A DNA stretch of 8,881 bases from an uncultured Lachnospiraceae bacterium (GCA_947175775.1 CAMWNY010000086.1:1-8881); one strand, 5' to 3'; counted from the first letter of the stretch, positions 1 through 5,994 are shown. Made by a program: numbers and translations. Notes: generated by a model from the sequence alone, not told the origin.

Positions 1-15
1 AAAGAGAGTCTGAAA

Positions 16-70
16 CCCTTGTAAAATAAGGGCTGAAGATTCCGAGAAGTTATTATTATAAATATGGAGG
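16..70 (+). promoter_or_regulatory. Leader of the sigma-like regulator gene: small stem-loop and ribosome binding site
   Basis: A 5-bp stem (CCCTT 16-20, AAGGG 28-32, 7-nt loop) lies in the leader. GGAGG at 66-70 sits 7 nt before the ATG at 78 and fixes that start. The promoter is probably left of the window. The stem is short and not followed by a T-run, so I do not call it a terminator. Confidence 0.5.
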
Positions 71-77
71 AATTACA

Positions 78-449
78 ATGACAGTAGAAGCAGTCAAGGA
101 ATTTGTAAAATCATATTCTGAATTAAAAGCAAGAAGGGATGTAATTGATAAAATTCAAGAATATTCCCACAATAAAGACAATGATTGGGATAAGGAGTAT
201 TCATTGATTGCTATAAAAATACAAATTATAGAGTCTGCATTGGGGATTTTAAAGGAGGATGAGAGAAAAATAGTATTATGGCATTTGATTGATGGAAAAA
301 CGTGGAATGAAATAGAAAACCTGTATGAAGAACAAGTTGGAACGGAATATAATTATTCCGATAGGACATTTAAGCGAATGAAACAGAATGCGTTAAAGAA
401 GATGGAAGCGTTCCTTTCTAAGGGTGAATTTAAGGGATATATCAATTAA
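78..449 (+). CDS. Phage-type sigma-70 region 4-like / ArpU-like transcriptional regulator
   Basis: A 123-residue, highly charged protein. Its C-terminal half (about residues 54-109) has the layout of a sigma-70 region 4 or ArpU-type helix-turn-helix: an ALGILKEDERKIVLWHLIDG helix, then a KTWNEIE turn helix, then a DRTFKRMKQNALKKM recognition helix rich in R and K. Ten to fifteen extra residues (about 81-94) separate the second and third helices. The N-terminal half (1-50) is helical with no recognisable domain. Proteins of this type are small DNA-binding regulators, often found in phages and integrative elements just before the late genes they control. Here the gene is followed within 15 bp by tandem repeats and a promoter, which suggests that it acts on the downstream genes; that is inference. 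GGAGG lies 7 nt before the ATG. The exact family is uncertain, but the DNA-binding role is fairly likely. Confidence 0.7.
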   Translation: MTVEAVKEFVKSYSELKARRDVIDKIQEYSHNKDNDWDKEYSLIAIKIQIIESALGILKEDERKIVLWHLIDGKTWNEIENLYEEQVGTEYNYSDRTFKRMKQNALKKMEAFLSKGEFKGYIN

Positions 450-462
450 GGATGACATGGTT

Positions 463-519
463 TTGTCACTTTATTGTCACTTTATATTCTGACGTAATAA
501 GACTATACTGAGTATTACG
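463..519 (+). promoter_or_regulatory. Promoter region with 11-bp tandem repeat and inverted repeat flanking the -10
   Basis: TTGTCACTTTA occurs twice head-to-tail (463-473 and 474-484). A TATACT -10 lies at 504-509. The second repeat ends where a -35 would sit (481-486 with a 17-nt spacer), and that -35 sequence, TTTATA, is poor, so the promoter may need an activator. CGTAATA (493-499) and TATTACG (513-519) form a perfect 7-bp inverted repeat with a 13-nt centre containing the -10. An inverted copy of the repeat core, GTGACAAA, is at 571-578 next to the ribosome binding site of the next gene. The likely targets are the genes at 591 and 1136. Likely binding proteins are the upstream regulator or an unlinked repressor; both are inference. 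Confidence 0.5.
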
Positions 520-590
520 AACATGTATATAAAATATGATACATTGGGAGTAAGATTAAAATTTTTATAAGTGACAAAGGAGGATCTTAA

Positions 591-1115
591 ATGAAAGGAA
601 TTAAATATTTAAAAGCGATAGTTCTTATGGCCGCGTTTTGCATAGGTGTTGGGGTGTTTACAAGCACAGCACATGCTACAACAAAGTCTGTCTATGAAGT
701 TGAGCCAAATGATACGATGGATACTGCACAGGAATTAGAACCAAATGAAACCTCGGCAGCTACTACTTCTATAGGAAAAGAAAAGGTTAATATGTTGTAT
801 GGAGAAATTTCCTTAGGGGATCAGGACTGGTCTGATCGTTTAGACATACCGAAAGATGCAGTTGTGGATAGAATAATGCTGTCAGGTGTTAAAAGCAGAG
901 AGGCAGCTAATGTTACATATGAATGTGTAGCCAGTAAAAAAAGTATAAAGACAGCTCTATATCCGTGGAATAGGTATGATATGTGTGATGATGGGCTGCT
1001 GGCAAGAAGTAAATGGAATATTACATTTGGTTATAAACAAAATGCAACATTTACACCGTATGTATCAATTGTATATTTTTATCCAATTGGAAGAGATGGC
1101 AAAATGGAGAAATAA
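591..1115 (+). CDS. Small secreted protein with PPC-like N-terminal motif, function unknown
   Basis: A 174-residue precursor with a clear Sec signal peptide: K-rich start, hydrophobic core at about residues 8-24, and an AHA cleavage motif at 27-29 giving a mature protein that begins TTKSVYEVEPND. The mature N-terminus (EPNDTMDTAQEL, 38-49) resembles the opening of bacterial pre-peptidase C-terminal (PPC) domains, beta-sandwich modules of secreted proteins. The remaining length fits one such small domain, with no catalytic module attached. There is no lipobox, sortase motif or membrane anchor, so it is probably released. AAAGGAGG at 576-583, 7 nt before the ATG, is a strong ribosome binding site. 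It follows the sigma-like regulator and precedes the 299-residue gene by 20 bp, suggesting co-transcription with that gene. The PPC assignment is only a motif resemblance; its actual role is unknown. Confidence 0.75.
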   Translation: MKGIKYLKAIVLMAAFCIGVGVFTSTAHATTKSVYEVEPNDTMDTAQELEPNETSAATTSIGKEKVNMLYGEISLGDQDWSDRLDIPKDAVVDRIMLSGVKSREAANVTYECVASKKSIKTALYPWNRYDMCDDGLLARSKWNITFGYKQNATFTPYVSIVYFYPIGRDGKMEK

Positions 1116-1135
1116 GATAAGGATAGGATATAAGA

Positions 1136-2035
1136 ATGAAGGTTAACAAAAATATTGCAAATGAACGGGCAACGCTTCGTATGGAACAAAATCGGTTGGC
1201 GATAGAACATATAAAGAAGGACAAGAACAAAACAGTTATAAAATCCAAAGATACATACACAAAATCTTTGCAGCCAAGATACTTCAATTATACAAAGAAA
1301 GATACGCAGAAAAATGAAACGGATTTGTATGAAGGCTATTTGCCAATGGAATTTATAAATCTGTTAAATGGTGATAATGACAGCGAGATAGGGGTAACCA
1401 TCGACGGAGACAGCCTGTTTGAATTTAAGGGAGTCCGCTTCACACGGAAAAATATTCCCGAGATACCAGAGAGTGAATTTGAAGAAATCAAGGCTATAAA
1501 CAATGTAATTGATTTTGGAAAAAGCAATTATTTCAAATATGTTTCAAGTAACGGTAAGGAGTATCGCTTATACTCAAGAAAGAGTGGTTGTATTAGTTCT
1601 CTTGAGACGGATTGGCTGCTTAACAGGGATAATGATTTAGCACTCCAAAGATATGCGCATTTTTGGAATTGGTGTATGGAGGATGTTACATTTATAAATA
1701 ATAATGCGCCTGCTGTAGGTTTTACATTGAAACAAGAACATGATTATCTTGAGGAGATGGGCGTAGATTACGGATTTGTGACGATAAAGATGGGTGATCG
1801 GGAAAATACGTTATTCCGCACAAAAAGTAAATTGCACGGTGAGCTGATTAACAAAGATAAATATGACGCACAATATAAGTATATGCGCACATCAAGATTT
1901 GGTGAGGGATTTGGCGTGGGTGCGGTTATTACTATTGGGGGAAAAGAATATATGTTTGATGCAAACTGTCAAATTGACATTCCGTATGGCGCGGATATTT
2001 TTGATGTGAAGTATCCTCCGAAACTGGAAAAATAA
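1136..2035 (+). CDS. Unrecognised 299-residue cytoplasmic-type protein
   Basis: No signal peptide and no membrane segment. Residues 1-62 are highly charged, rich in K, N and R, and probably helical or disordered. From about residue 65 the protein looks globular: an acidic stretch (79-94), a SNGKEYRLYSRKSGCISS segment (137-155), an aromatic WNWCMEDVTF segment (178-186), and a C-terminal IGGKEYMFDANCQIDIPYGADIFDVKYP segment (267-294, key IPYGADIF). The repeated GKEY and beta-like pattern recall poorly characterised proteins of Bacillus and Lachnospiraceae that end in an IPYG-D-I motif, but I cannot name the family. The ribosome binding site is weak (AAGGATAGG, 1119-1127). With the 20-bp gap to the secreted gene upstream, this suggests translation from the same transcript. 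No terminator is evident just after the stop. Confidence 0.75.
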   Translation: MKVNKNIANERATLRMEQNRLAIEHIKKDKNKTVIKSKDTYTKSLQPRYFNYTKKDTQKNETDLYEGYLPMEFINLLNGDNDSEIGVTIDGDSLFEFKGVRFTRKNIPEIPESEFEEIKAINNVIDFGKSNYFKYVSSNGKEYRLYSRKSGCISSLETDWLLNRDNDLALQRYAHFWNWCMEDVTFINNNAPAVGFTLKQEHDYLEEMGVDYGFVTIKMGDRENTLFRTKSKLHGELINKDKYDAQYKYMRTSRFGEGFGVGAVITIGGKEYMFDANCQIDIPYGADIFDVKYPPKLEK

Positions 2036-2098
2036 GCAGATTTGTAAAAACTTTATTAAGGGTTTGTCAAGTAAAATATATAAATCATCATTATACAA
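2036..2098. other. AT-rich spacer without recognisable signals
   Basis: This is the first part of the 363-bp gap between the genes at 1136 and 2399. It is AT-rich and holds no stem-loop with a T-run, so transcripts from upstream may end only in the stem-loop array that follows. The rest of the gap is described in the next two entries. Confidence 0.4.
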
Positions 2099-2269
2099 CG
2101 TAACAGTTCAGCCTTCGGCTTCCTGTTACGGGCATCAAGCCATGCAAAACCACTTCGTTGGTGTCAAAGCCATGTGCCATGGCTTGATGCATCTCTGCCA
2201 CTAGGTTATTTCACGTGGCTTGTAAGCCATAATTTGCAGCTAGTGCAAAGTCCTTCATTTCGAAAGAAG
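2099..2269. repeat. Stem-loop array, possible interspersed palindromic element or structured RNA
   Basis: Several stems lie in succession in 171 bp. (1) CGTAACAG 2099-2106 with CTGTTACG 2123-2130, enclosing AGCC/GGCT (2110-2113/2117-2120) around a TTC loop. (2) A perfect 13-bp stem GCATCAAGCCATG 2132-2144 with CATGGCTTGATGC 2178-2190, enclosing ACCA/TGGT; an alternative AGCCATG 2168-2174 / CATGGCT 2178-2184 hairpin would compete with it. (3) TGGCTT/AAGCCA at 2216-2229. (4) TTTGCA/TGCAAA at 2233-2249. (5) CTTC/GAAG at 2253-2269 around TTTCGAAA. None has a clean T-run. Such density suggests an interspersed repeat family or a structured transcript; its orientation and boundaries are unknown. Confidence 0.6.
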
Positions 2270-2274
2270 AGGAG

Positions 2275-2310
2275 TATAATAATTATATGCGTAATATATA
2301 CAGCTGTATA
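2275..2310 (+). promoter_or_regulatory. Probable promoter with 14-bp palindromic operator for the 2399 gene
   Basis: A perfect TATAAT -10 lies at 2275-2280. The region 17 nt upstream (2252-2257, CCTTCA) is a poor -35 and overlaps the last stem of the array. The perfect palindrome TATACAGCTGTATA (2297-2310) falls about 17 bp after the -10, a typical repressor position. A leader of about 110 nt then runs to the ATG at 2399. Confidence 0.45.
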
Positions 2311-2398
2311 AGGCAATCCTATTATTTTCCGCTTATCATAGTTTGGGGCGGATAGGTAACATGAAATTAATAAGTTGAACGGGAAAGGAGCTAATAAA

Positions 2399-2920
2399 AT
2401 GAAGTATAGCAAAAAAATAATTGCTGCAATTGTTGCTTTTGCAGTTGCTTTAGCAAGTTCATCTGTAACGTATGCGGCAGAATCATTTGAAGAAGGAGTT
2501 CCACTATTTTTGAATAATGTGGAAGTTTTGGACAATGGTTTTGTATGTGTAACAGAGGAAATTTCAGCTCCTGCTGATAATAGTACCAAAACTTCTTTGA
2601 GATTATATCCTGAAAAGGAAAATACAGCAACGTTTGCACATAAAATATATGACACAAATGGTACTTTAATAGCTACATTTTATGCTACGGTTACAGGAAT
2701 ATATGACCAAGCTAACAGAACTTCTTTTATAACCAATGTCAGTGGCTATTTTACTGGTATTTTTGCAAATAATTTTTCATATCGGGCGGCTTATACCAGC
2801 GAACTAGGAAGAGCTAATCTCTTTTATTATGGTGAGTTTTTTGGCTGCTTTACCTATTCAATAGCTGTTAATGGAAAAATTTCAAATATAAATTTATTTA
2901 GTCATATAAAAGCGAAATAA
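2399..2920 (+). CDS. Small secreted protein, function unknown
   Basis: A 173-residue precursor. The signal peptide is clear: MKYSKK, hydrophobic core at about 7-19, and cleavage near TYA-AES (after residue 26 or 27). The mature part alternates hydrophobic and polar residues and is rich in T, N, F and Y, consistent with an all-beta fold; the centre (TNGTLIATFYATVTGIYD) and the end (VNGKIS) resemble the small secreted beta-rich proteins common in clostridia, whose role is mostly unknown. I see no catalytic motif, lipobox or sortase signal. I place the start at the ATG at 2399 because AAAGGAG (2384-2390) is 8 nt upstream; an in-frame TTG at 2375 would put that ribosome binding site inside the gene. 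It probably has its own promoter, given the palindrome and TATAAT upstream. No terminator is visible directly after the stop. Confidence 0.75.
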   Translation: MKYSKKIIAAIVAFAVALASSSVTYAAESFEEGVPLFLNNVEVLDNGFVCVTEEISAPADNSTKTSLRLYPEKENTATFAHKIYDTNGTLIATFYATVTGIYDQANRTSFITNVSGYFTGIFANNFSYRAAYTSELGRANLFYYGEFFGCFTYSIAVNGKISNINLFSHIKAK

Positions 2921-2937
2921 TACGAGGAACAGGAACC

Positions 2938-3060
2938 ATGCATCGAGTTACACCAAGTTTTAATAAGTCAGATAGTACATATTGTTATAAATATCGTGAT
3001 TATGAGGACGCAAAGTGTGCCAAATGTGGGAAGTCTTTTGAAGGCTTTCCACTTTTTTGA
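2938..3060 (+). CDS. Small CxxC zinc-knuckle-like ORF, possibly a remnant
   Basis: Forty codons starting at an ATG 17 bp after the preceding stop, with GAGGA at 2924-2928 as a plausible ribosome binding site. The product begins MHRVTPSFNKSDSTYCYKY and contains KCAKCGKSF, a classical CxxC zinc-ribbon half-site, plus one more cysteine upstream; only three cysteines are present, so a complete four-cysteine site is missing. The frame stays open for 34 codons beyond the TGA (to 3162), but that stretch is AT-rich and carries promoter-like sequence. A good promoter overlaps the ORF's 3' end. It may be a real small protein co-transcribed with the secreted gene, or the truncated N-terminus of a mobile-element protein. 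I do not recognise the family. Confidence 0.35.
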   Translation: MHRVTPSFNKSDSTYCYKYRDYEDAKCAKCGKSFEGFPLF

Positions 3061-3066
3061 TATAAT
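3038..3066 (+). promoter_or_regulatory. Sigma-A-type promoter P1 upstream of the SEC-C gene
   Basis: TTGAAG (3038-3043), a 17-nt spacer and a perfect TATAAT (3061-3066). The predicted start near 3073 would leave a leader of about 150 nt before the GTG at 3224. It overlaps the end of the small CxxC ORF. Confidence 0.55.
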
Positions 3067-3131
3067 AAGCACAAGGATAATAATTTAGACAAGGGAATAC
3101 TATTTTCATTTCTGATAACATACAAAGCACA

Positions 3132-3160
3132 TTGTAGGTTTGAAAAACTTATGGTATTAT
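3132..3160 (+). promoter_or_regulatory. Second promoter candidate P2 upstream of the SEC-C gene
   Basis: TTGTAG (3132-3137), a 17-nt spacer and TATTAT (3155-3160). The start would be near 3167, giving a leader of about 57 nt. Together with P1 it suggests that the gene is transcribed independently of the left-hand genes. Confidence 0.45.
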
Positions 3161-3223
3161 AAATGAAATGATAACAATTTAACACAAATGCAACCAAAAT
3201 ACGAACAACAAAAGGAGAACAAT

Positions 3224-4540
3224 GTGAACGACATCGTACAAAAGGCAATTGAAAACATAACATGGCAGTCCCGAAAGTTCCCTAAAAAGGAATTTGAGAC
3301 GATCTGTGCCAATAAAGAGGAAGCAATCCCTTATTTGCGCAGTGCGGTCGATCGTGCAATTGCAGAGGGGGAAAAGGTAGGGAAAGATTATATCCTGCAT
3401 TTCTATGCAATCTTTCTGCTTGGGGAATTTCAGGACAGGGAGAGCTTTCCACGCATTATGGAGTTGGCATGTCTGCCAAGTGATACGTTGGATTTTTTGA
3501 TTGGCGGCGCGATTACGGAAGGGCTTAGTAATATTCTTTACTGTACATATAACGGGGATTTGGAGCTGCTTAAGCAAGGCATTTATAATAAAAACACAGA
3601 TGATTTTGCAAAGTCGGCAATGTTGGATGTGATGAGACAGCTTTATTTGGATAAGAAGCTTGAAAAGCAGGAGTGGCAGGACTTTATACGCAAAATTGTA
3701 TATATGGAAGAGGAGATAGGCGATTATGTTTATACAGCTTTAGCACTTACCATATGTGAATGTCACTTTATGGAAATGCTGCCGGAGCTAAAGCAGCTTT
3801 ACTGTGATGAATGTGTGGATACTTATGCAATTGGAGAATTCGGTGACTGTATTGATATGATGTTTTCGTACATCAGAGAGAAAGATAGCTGTATATGCCC
3901 TATGAATGCAGCAGATATGCTGAAAAGCTGGACAATGTTTGAAAAGGAGCCGAATGAGCAGGATGATGACAAAATGATGCATGAACTGTTTGAACAGTTC
4001 ATTGAGGAGGGTATGCGTGAAGCGCACAGTATAAAGGTGCAGGCAAAAATCGGCAGAAATGATCCATGCCCATGTGGGAGCGGGAAGAAGTACAAGCAGT
4101 GTTGCTTAAAACCAAAGTCATTGATTGACACCATAGAGAGCAGACAGGAACGGGAAAAATGGCTGCAATATTACCCGCCGACAAAGGAAGAAGCCAAGGA
4201 GGGAAGGATTTATTTAGAGGATTTTTACAGTCAGGAAAGTATTGAGACAGATAAGTTGATTTATCTTGCGTTAAAACACCGTGCAATTCCTATTTGGAGA
4301 CCGGAGAAGGAAAACGTGGTTAAAAGGAGACAGCTTGGCTATTTAACAGCAGCATGGGACCGTTTTGTGGAAACCGTTGAGAAAGAGGGCATAACATCGT
4401 TTTCGGAATATGATAAGAAGTATTCTATTCACTACACCTGTGCGGAGTGGACAGACGCTCTAAAAGAGCTGCTGCGGGAACAGGATGATTATAAGTATTT
4501 GATAAGTGTCAGTGATTTTTGCCGGAAAATGGAGGGGTAA
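3224..4540 (+). CDS. DUF1186-like protein with SEC-C zinc-binding motif
   Basis: A 438-residue soluble protein. Residues 1 to about 240 form a helical region with repeat-like pairs (HFYAIFLLGEF, FPRIMELACLPSD, AMLDVMRQLYLDKKL), typical of DUF1186 proteins, which are probably built like HEAT/TPR helical scaffolds. A SEC-C motif follows at residues 276-294 (IGRNDPCPCGSGKKYKQCC), with cysteines 282, 284, 293 and 294. This zinc-binding element is known from the SecA C-terminus and from many unrelated proteins, where it mediates protein or nucleic-acid contacts. The last 140 residues are charged and helical with no known domain. The start is GTG at 3224: AAAGGAG (3211-3217) is 6 nt upstream, while the in-frame ATG at 3188 has no ribosome binding site. 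It ends facing murG across a terminator. A molecular function is not established for this family; a chaperone or adaptor role is speculative. Confidence 0.85.
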   Translation: MNDIVQKAIENITWQSRKFPKKEFETICANKEEAIPYLRSAVDRAIAEGEKVGKDYILHFYAIFLLGEFQDRESFPRIMELACLPSDTLDFLIGGAITEGLSNILYCTYNGDLELLKQGIYNKNTDDFAKSAMLDVMRQLYLDKKLEKQEWQDFIRKIVYMEEEIGDYVYTALALTICECHFMEMLPELKQLYCDECVDTYAIGEFGDCIDMMFSYIREKDSCICPMNAADMLKSWTMFEKEPNEQDDDKMMHELFEQFIEEGMREAHSIKVQAKIGRNDPCPCGSGKKYKQCCLKPKSLIDTIESRQEREKWLQYYPPTKEEAKEGRIYLEDFYSQESIETDKLIYLALKHRAIPIWRPEKENVVKRRQLGYLTAAWDRFVETVEKEGITSFSEYDKKYSIHYTCAEWTDALKELLREQDDYKYLISVSDFCRKMEG

Positions 4541-4572
4541 TAAAAAGGCAGGGAAACGGTGCATAAAGAAAA

Positions 4573-4611
4573 CGTCCGGATAGCAATTCAAACTATCCGG
4601 GCGGATTTTTT
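4573..4611 (+). terminator. Bidirectional intrinsic terminator between convergent genes
   Basis: An 11-bp stem (4573-4583 with 4593-4603, one T-G wobble; core CCGGATAG/CTATCCGG) with a 9-nt loop is followed by GA and six Ts (4606-4611) on the plus strand. On the minus strand the stem is followed by TTTTCTTT, so it can also end the murG transcript. The plus-strand T-run overlaps the murG stop codon. Confidence 0.85.
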
Positions 4612-5677
4612 ACTGATTAACAACTTCTTCAATTAATCCGACAATTTTGTCAATCGCATCACGCTGATTGCTGTTCTGCATTGACTCAATGTAAGACTGA
4701 CGCGTAAAGTAAAGCTCATGCACTTTCTCTGTGAGTGTCACTGCCGTAAGATAATCCTCATCTGCAACCATCGCAAATCCTTGTGATTCAAAACTTTTTG
4801 CATTTAGGATTTGGTCGCCGCGGCTTGCACGGGCGGGAAGGGGAATCAGAAGACTGGGTTTACGCAGAGCCAAAAGCTCGCAGATTGCATTCGCGCCTGC
4901 CCTTGAAATCACAATGTCTGCCATCGCAAACAAATCCTTTAAATCCTCTTTCACATATTCAAATTGCTTATAGCCTTGCGTGCTCAGCAAAAGATTGTCG
5001 ATTTTTTCTTTTCCGCAGATGTGTACAACCTGAAAATCGTCTAAAAGTTTGGGAAGCGCTTCGCGTACAAGGGTGTTTACGCCTGCAGCGCCAAGACTTC
5101 CGCCAATAACCATAATAACAGGTTTTCCACCATGGAAACCGCACATGGAAAGTCCTTTTTCCTTGCTCCCTTTCGTCAGCTCCGCCCGAATTGGTGAGCC
5201 GGTCAGTACTGCTTTTTCCTCAGGAAGCTTTTGAAGCGTTTCGGGGAAATTGCAGCAGACCTTTTTCGCAACAGGAATGCACAGGCTGTTTGCGAGTCCC
5301 GGCGTCATATCCGATTCGTGGATAATACACGGAATTTTCAGGGAAGATGCGGCGCGCACAACCGGAACGCTCACAAAACCGCCCTTGCTGAATACAATGT
5401 CCGGTTTTAATGTTTTTAAGACCTGCTTTGCCTCCATAAAGCCTTTGATTACCCGAAACGGATCGCTGAAATTTTTTAAATCAAAATAGCGTCTGAGTTT
5501 ACCTGTGGAAATACCATAGTAGGGTATCCGGTAATCCTCAATCAGTTTCCGTTCGATGCCCTCATAGGAGCCAATATAGTGTATATCATAACCTAAGCTC
5601 TTGAGCTTGGGAATCAGAGCAATGTTCGGTGTGACGTGACCGGCAGTACCGCCGCCTGTAAATACGATACGTTTCAT
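4610..5677 (-). CDS. murG: MurG, lipid I to lipid II N-acetylglucosaminyltransferase
   Basis: A 355-residue GT28 glycosyltransferase, the usual family length. MurG transfers GlcNAc from UDP-GlcNAc to undecaprenyl-pyrophosphoryl-MurNAc-pentapeptide (lipid I), making lipid II at the inner face of the membrane. Visible signatures: the N-terminal glycine loop GGGTAGHVTPN (8-18), SKGGFVSVP (97-105), HESDMTPGLAN (120-130, the variant usual in Bacillota), the second glycine loop GGSLGAAGVN (192-201), and the donor-site segment SRAGANAICELLAL (258-271, Glu267 at the conserved acidic position) followed by RGDQILNA (286-293). The minus-strand ATG has GGAGG (complement of 5686-5690) 8 nt upstream. It is not inside a division/cell-wall (dcw) cluster: its neighbours are a TSCPD protein and a DUF1186 protein. 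Some clostridia carry more than one MurG-like gene, so this could be the only copy or a paralogue. The reading frame is intact. Confidence 0.93.
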   Translation of the reverse strand: MKRIVFTGGGTAGHVTPNIALIPKLKSLGYDIHYIGSYEGIERKLIEDYRIPYYGISTGKLRRYFDLKNFSDPFRVIKGFMEAKQVLKTLKPDIVFSKGGFVSVPVVRAASSLKIPCIIHESDMTPGLANSLCIPVAKKVCCNFPETLQKLPEEKAVLTGSPIRAELTKGSKEKGLSMCGFHGGKPVIMVIGGSLGAAGVNTLVREALPKLLDDFQVVHICGKEKIDNLLLSTQGYKQFEYVKEDLKDLFAMADIVISRAGANAICELLALRKPSLLIPLPARASRGDQILNAKSFESQGFAMVADEDYLTAVTLTEKVHELYFTRQSYIESMQNSNQRDAIDKIVGLIEEVVNQ

Positions 5678-5736
5678 ATTGAAAGCCTCCGCTTTTTTAT
5701 CTTAAATATAATATTCGTATATTTGTGGAATGTCAT

Positions 5737-5994
5737 TCAGACTGATTCATTTTCTTTTGCTTTATATGCTTCAAGCGCCCGCGCGAACTGGTCGGGACAC
5801 GAGGTTTCCTTCATGCCGCATTTGATTCCCTTGAGTTTCGAAATTGCGTCGTCTACCTTCATGCCGCGCACAAGACTTGAAATTCCGCTTAAGTTGCCGT
5901 TGCAGCCGCCCGTGAAGGCAACCGATTGTATCGTGTCTCCTTCAATTTCAAAATCAATCATTTTGGAACAGGTACCACTTGTTTTATATTGCAT
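5737..5994 (-). CDS. TIGR03905-type TSCPD domain protein with four cysteines
   Basis: An 85-residue protein matching, over its whole length, the small TSCPD-type family known as TIGR03905. It begins MQYKTSGTCSK and contains FTGGCNGN (28-34), GMKVDDAISKLKGIKCG (44-60) and TSCPDQ (65-70). All four conserved cysteines (9, 31, 59, 66) are present, consistent with metal binding. Related TSCPD domains occur in ribonucleotide reductase-associated proteins; the small stand-alone version has no assigned function. I start it at the ATG whose complement is 5992-5994, because family members start just before the YKT-G-C segment. The reading frame extends upstream to 6057, but those residues are basic, unconserved in appearance and overlap the promoter. 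The ribosome binding site is indistinct (AAAGG, 12 nt upstream), and a TTG nine bases further upstream is an alternative. A 59-bp gap leads to murG on the same strand, so an operon is possible. Confidence 0.85.
   Translation of the reverse strand: MQYKTSGTCSKMIDFEIEGDTIQSVAFTGGCNGNLSGISSLVRGMKVDDAISKLKGIKCGMKETSCPDQFARALEAYKAKENESV

Noticed and set aside
1..77. Attachment site at the left edge
   Set aside because: Only a 5-bp stem is present; no integrase, tRNA end or direct repeat elsewhere in the window supports an att site.
2099..2190. CRISPR array or tRNA in the stem-loop region
   Set aside because: There are no regularly spaced identical repeats with unique spacers, and the stems do not form a cloverleaf.
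2375..2398. Upstream TTG start that would add eight residues to the secreted protein at 2399
   Set aside because: It would place the AAAGGAG ribosome binding site inside the gene and break up the normal signal peptide start; the ATG at 2399 has ideal spacing.
2206..2655. Minus-strand ORF of 149 codons over the secreted gene
   Set aside because: It runs antisense to a gene with signal peptide and ribosome binding site, and has no ribosome binding site or recognisable product of its own.
78..3162. Complete defence or toxin-antitoxin system in the left region
   Set aside because: No nuclease, helicase, methylase, toxin or antitoxin signatures are visible in any of the proteins.
3188..3223. ATG at 3188 as start of the SEC-C protein
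   Set aside because: It has no ribosome binding site, whereas the in-frame GTG at 3224 has AAAGGAG 6 nt upstream.
3179..4286. Several minus-strand ORFs of 79-132 codons over the SEC-C gene
   Set aside because: They are shadows of a clear coding frame, with no motifs of their own.
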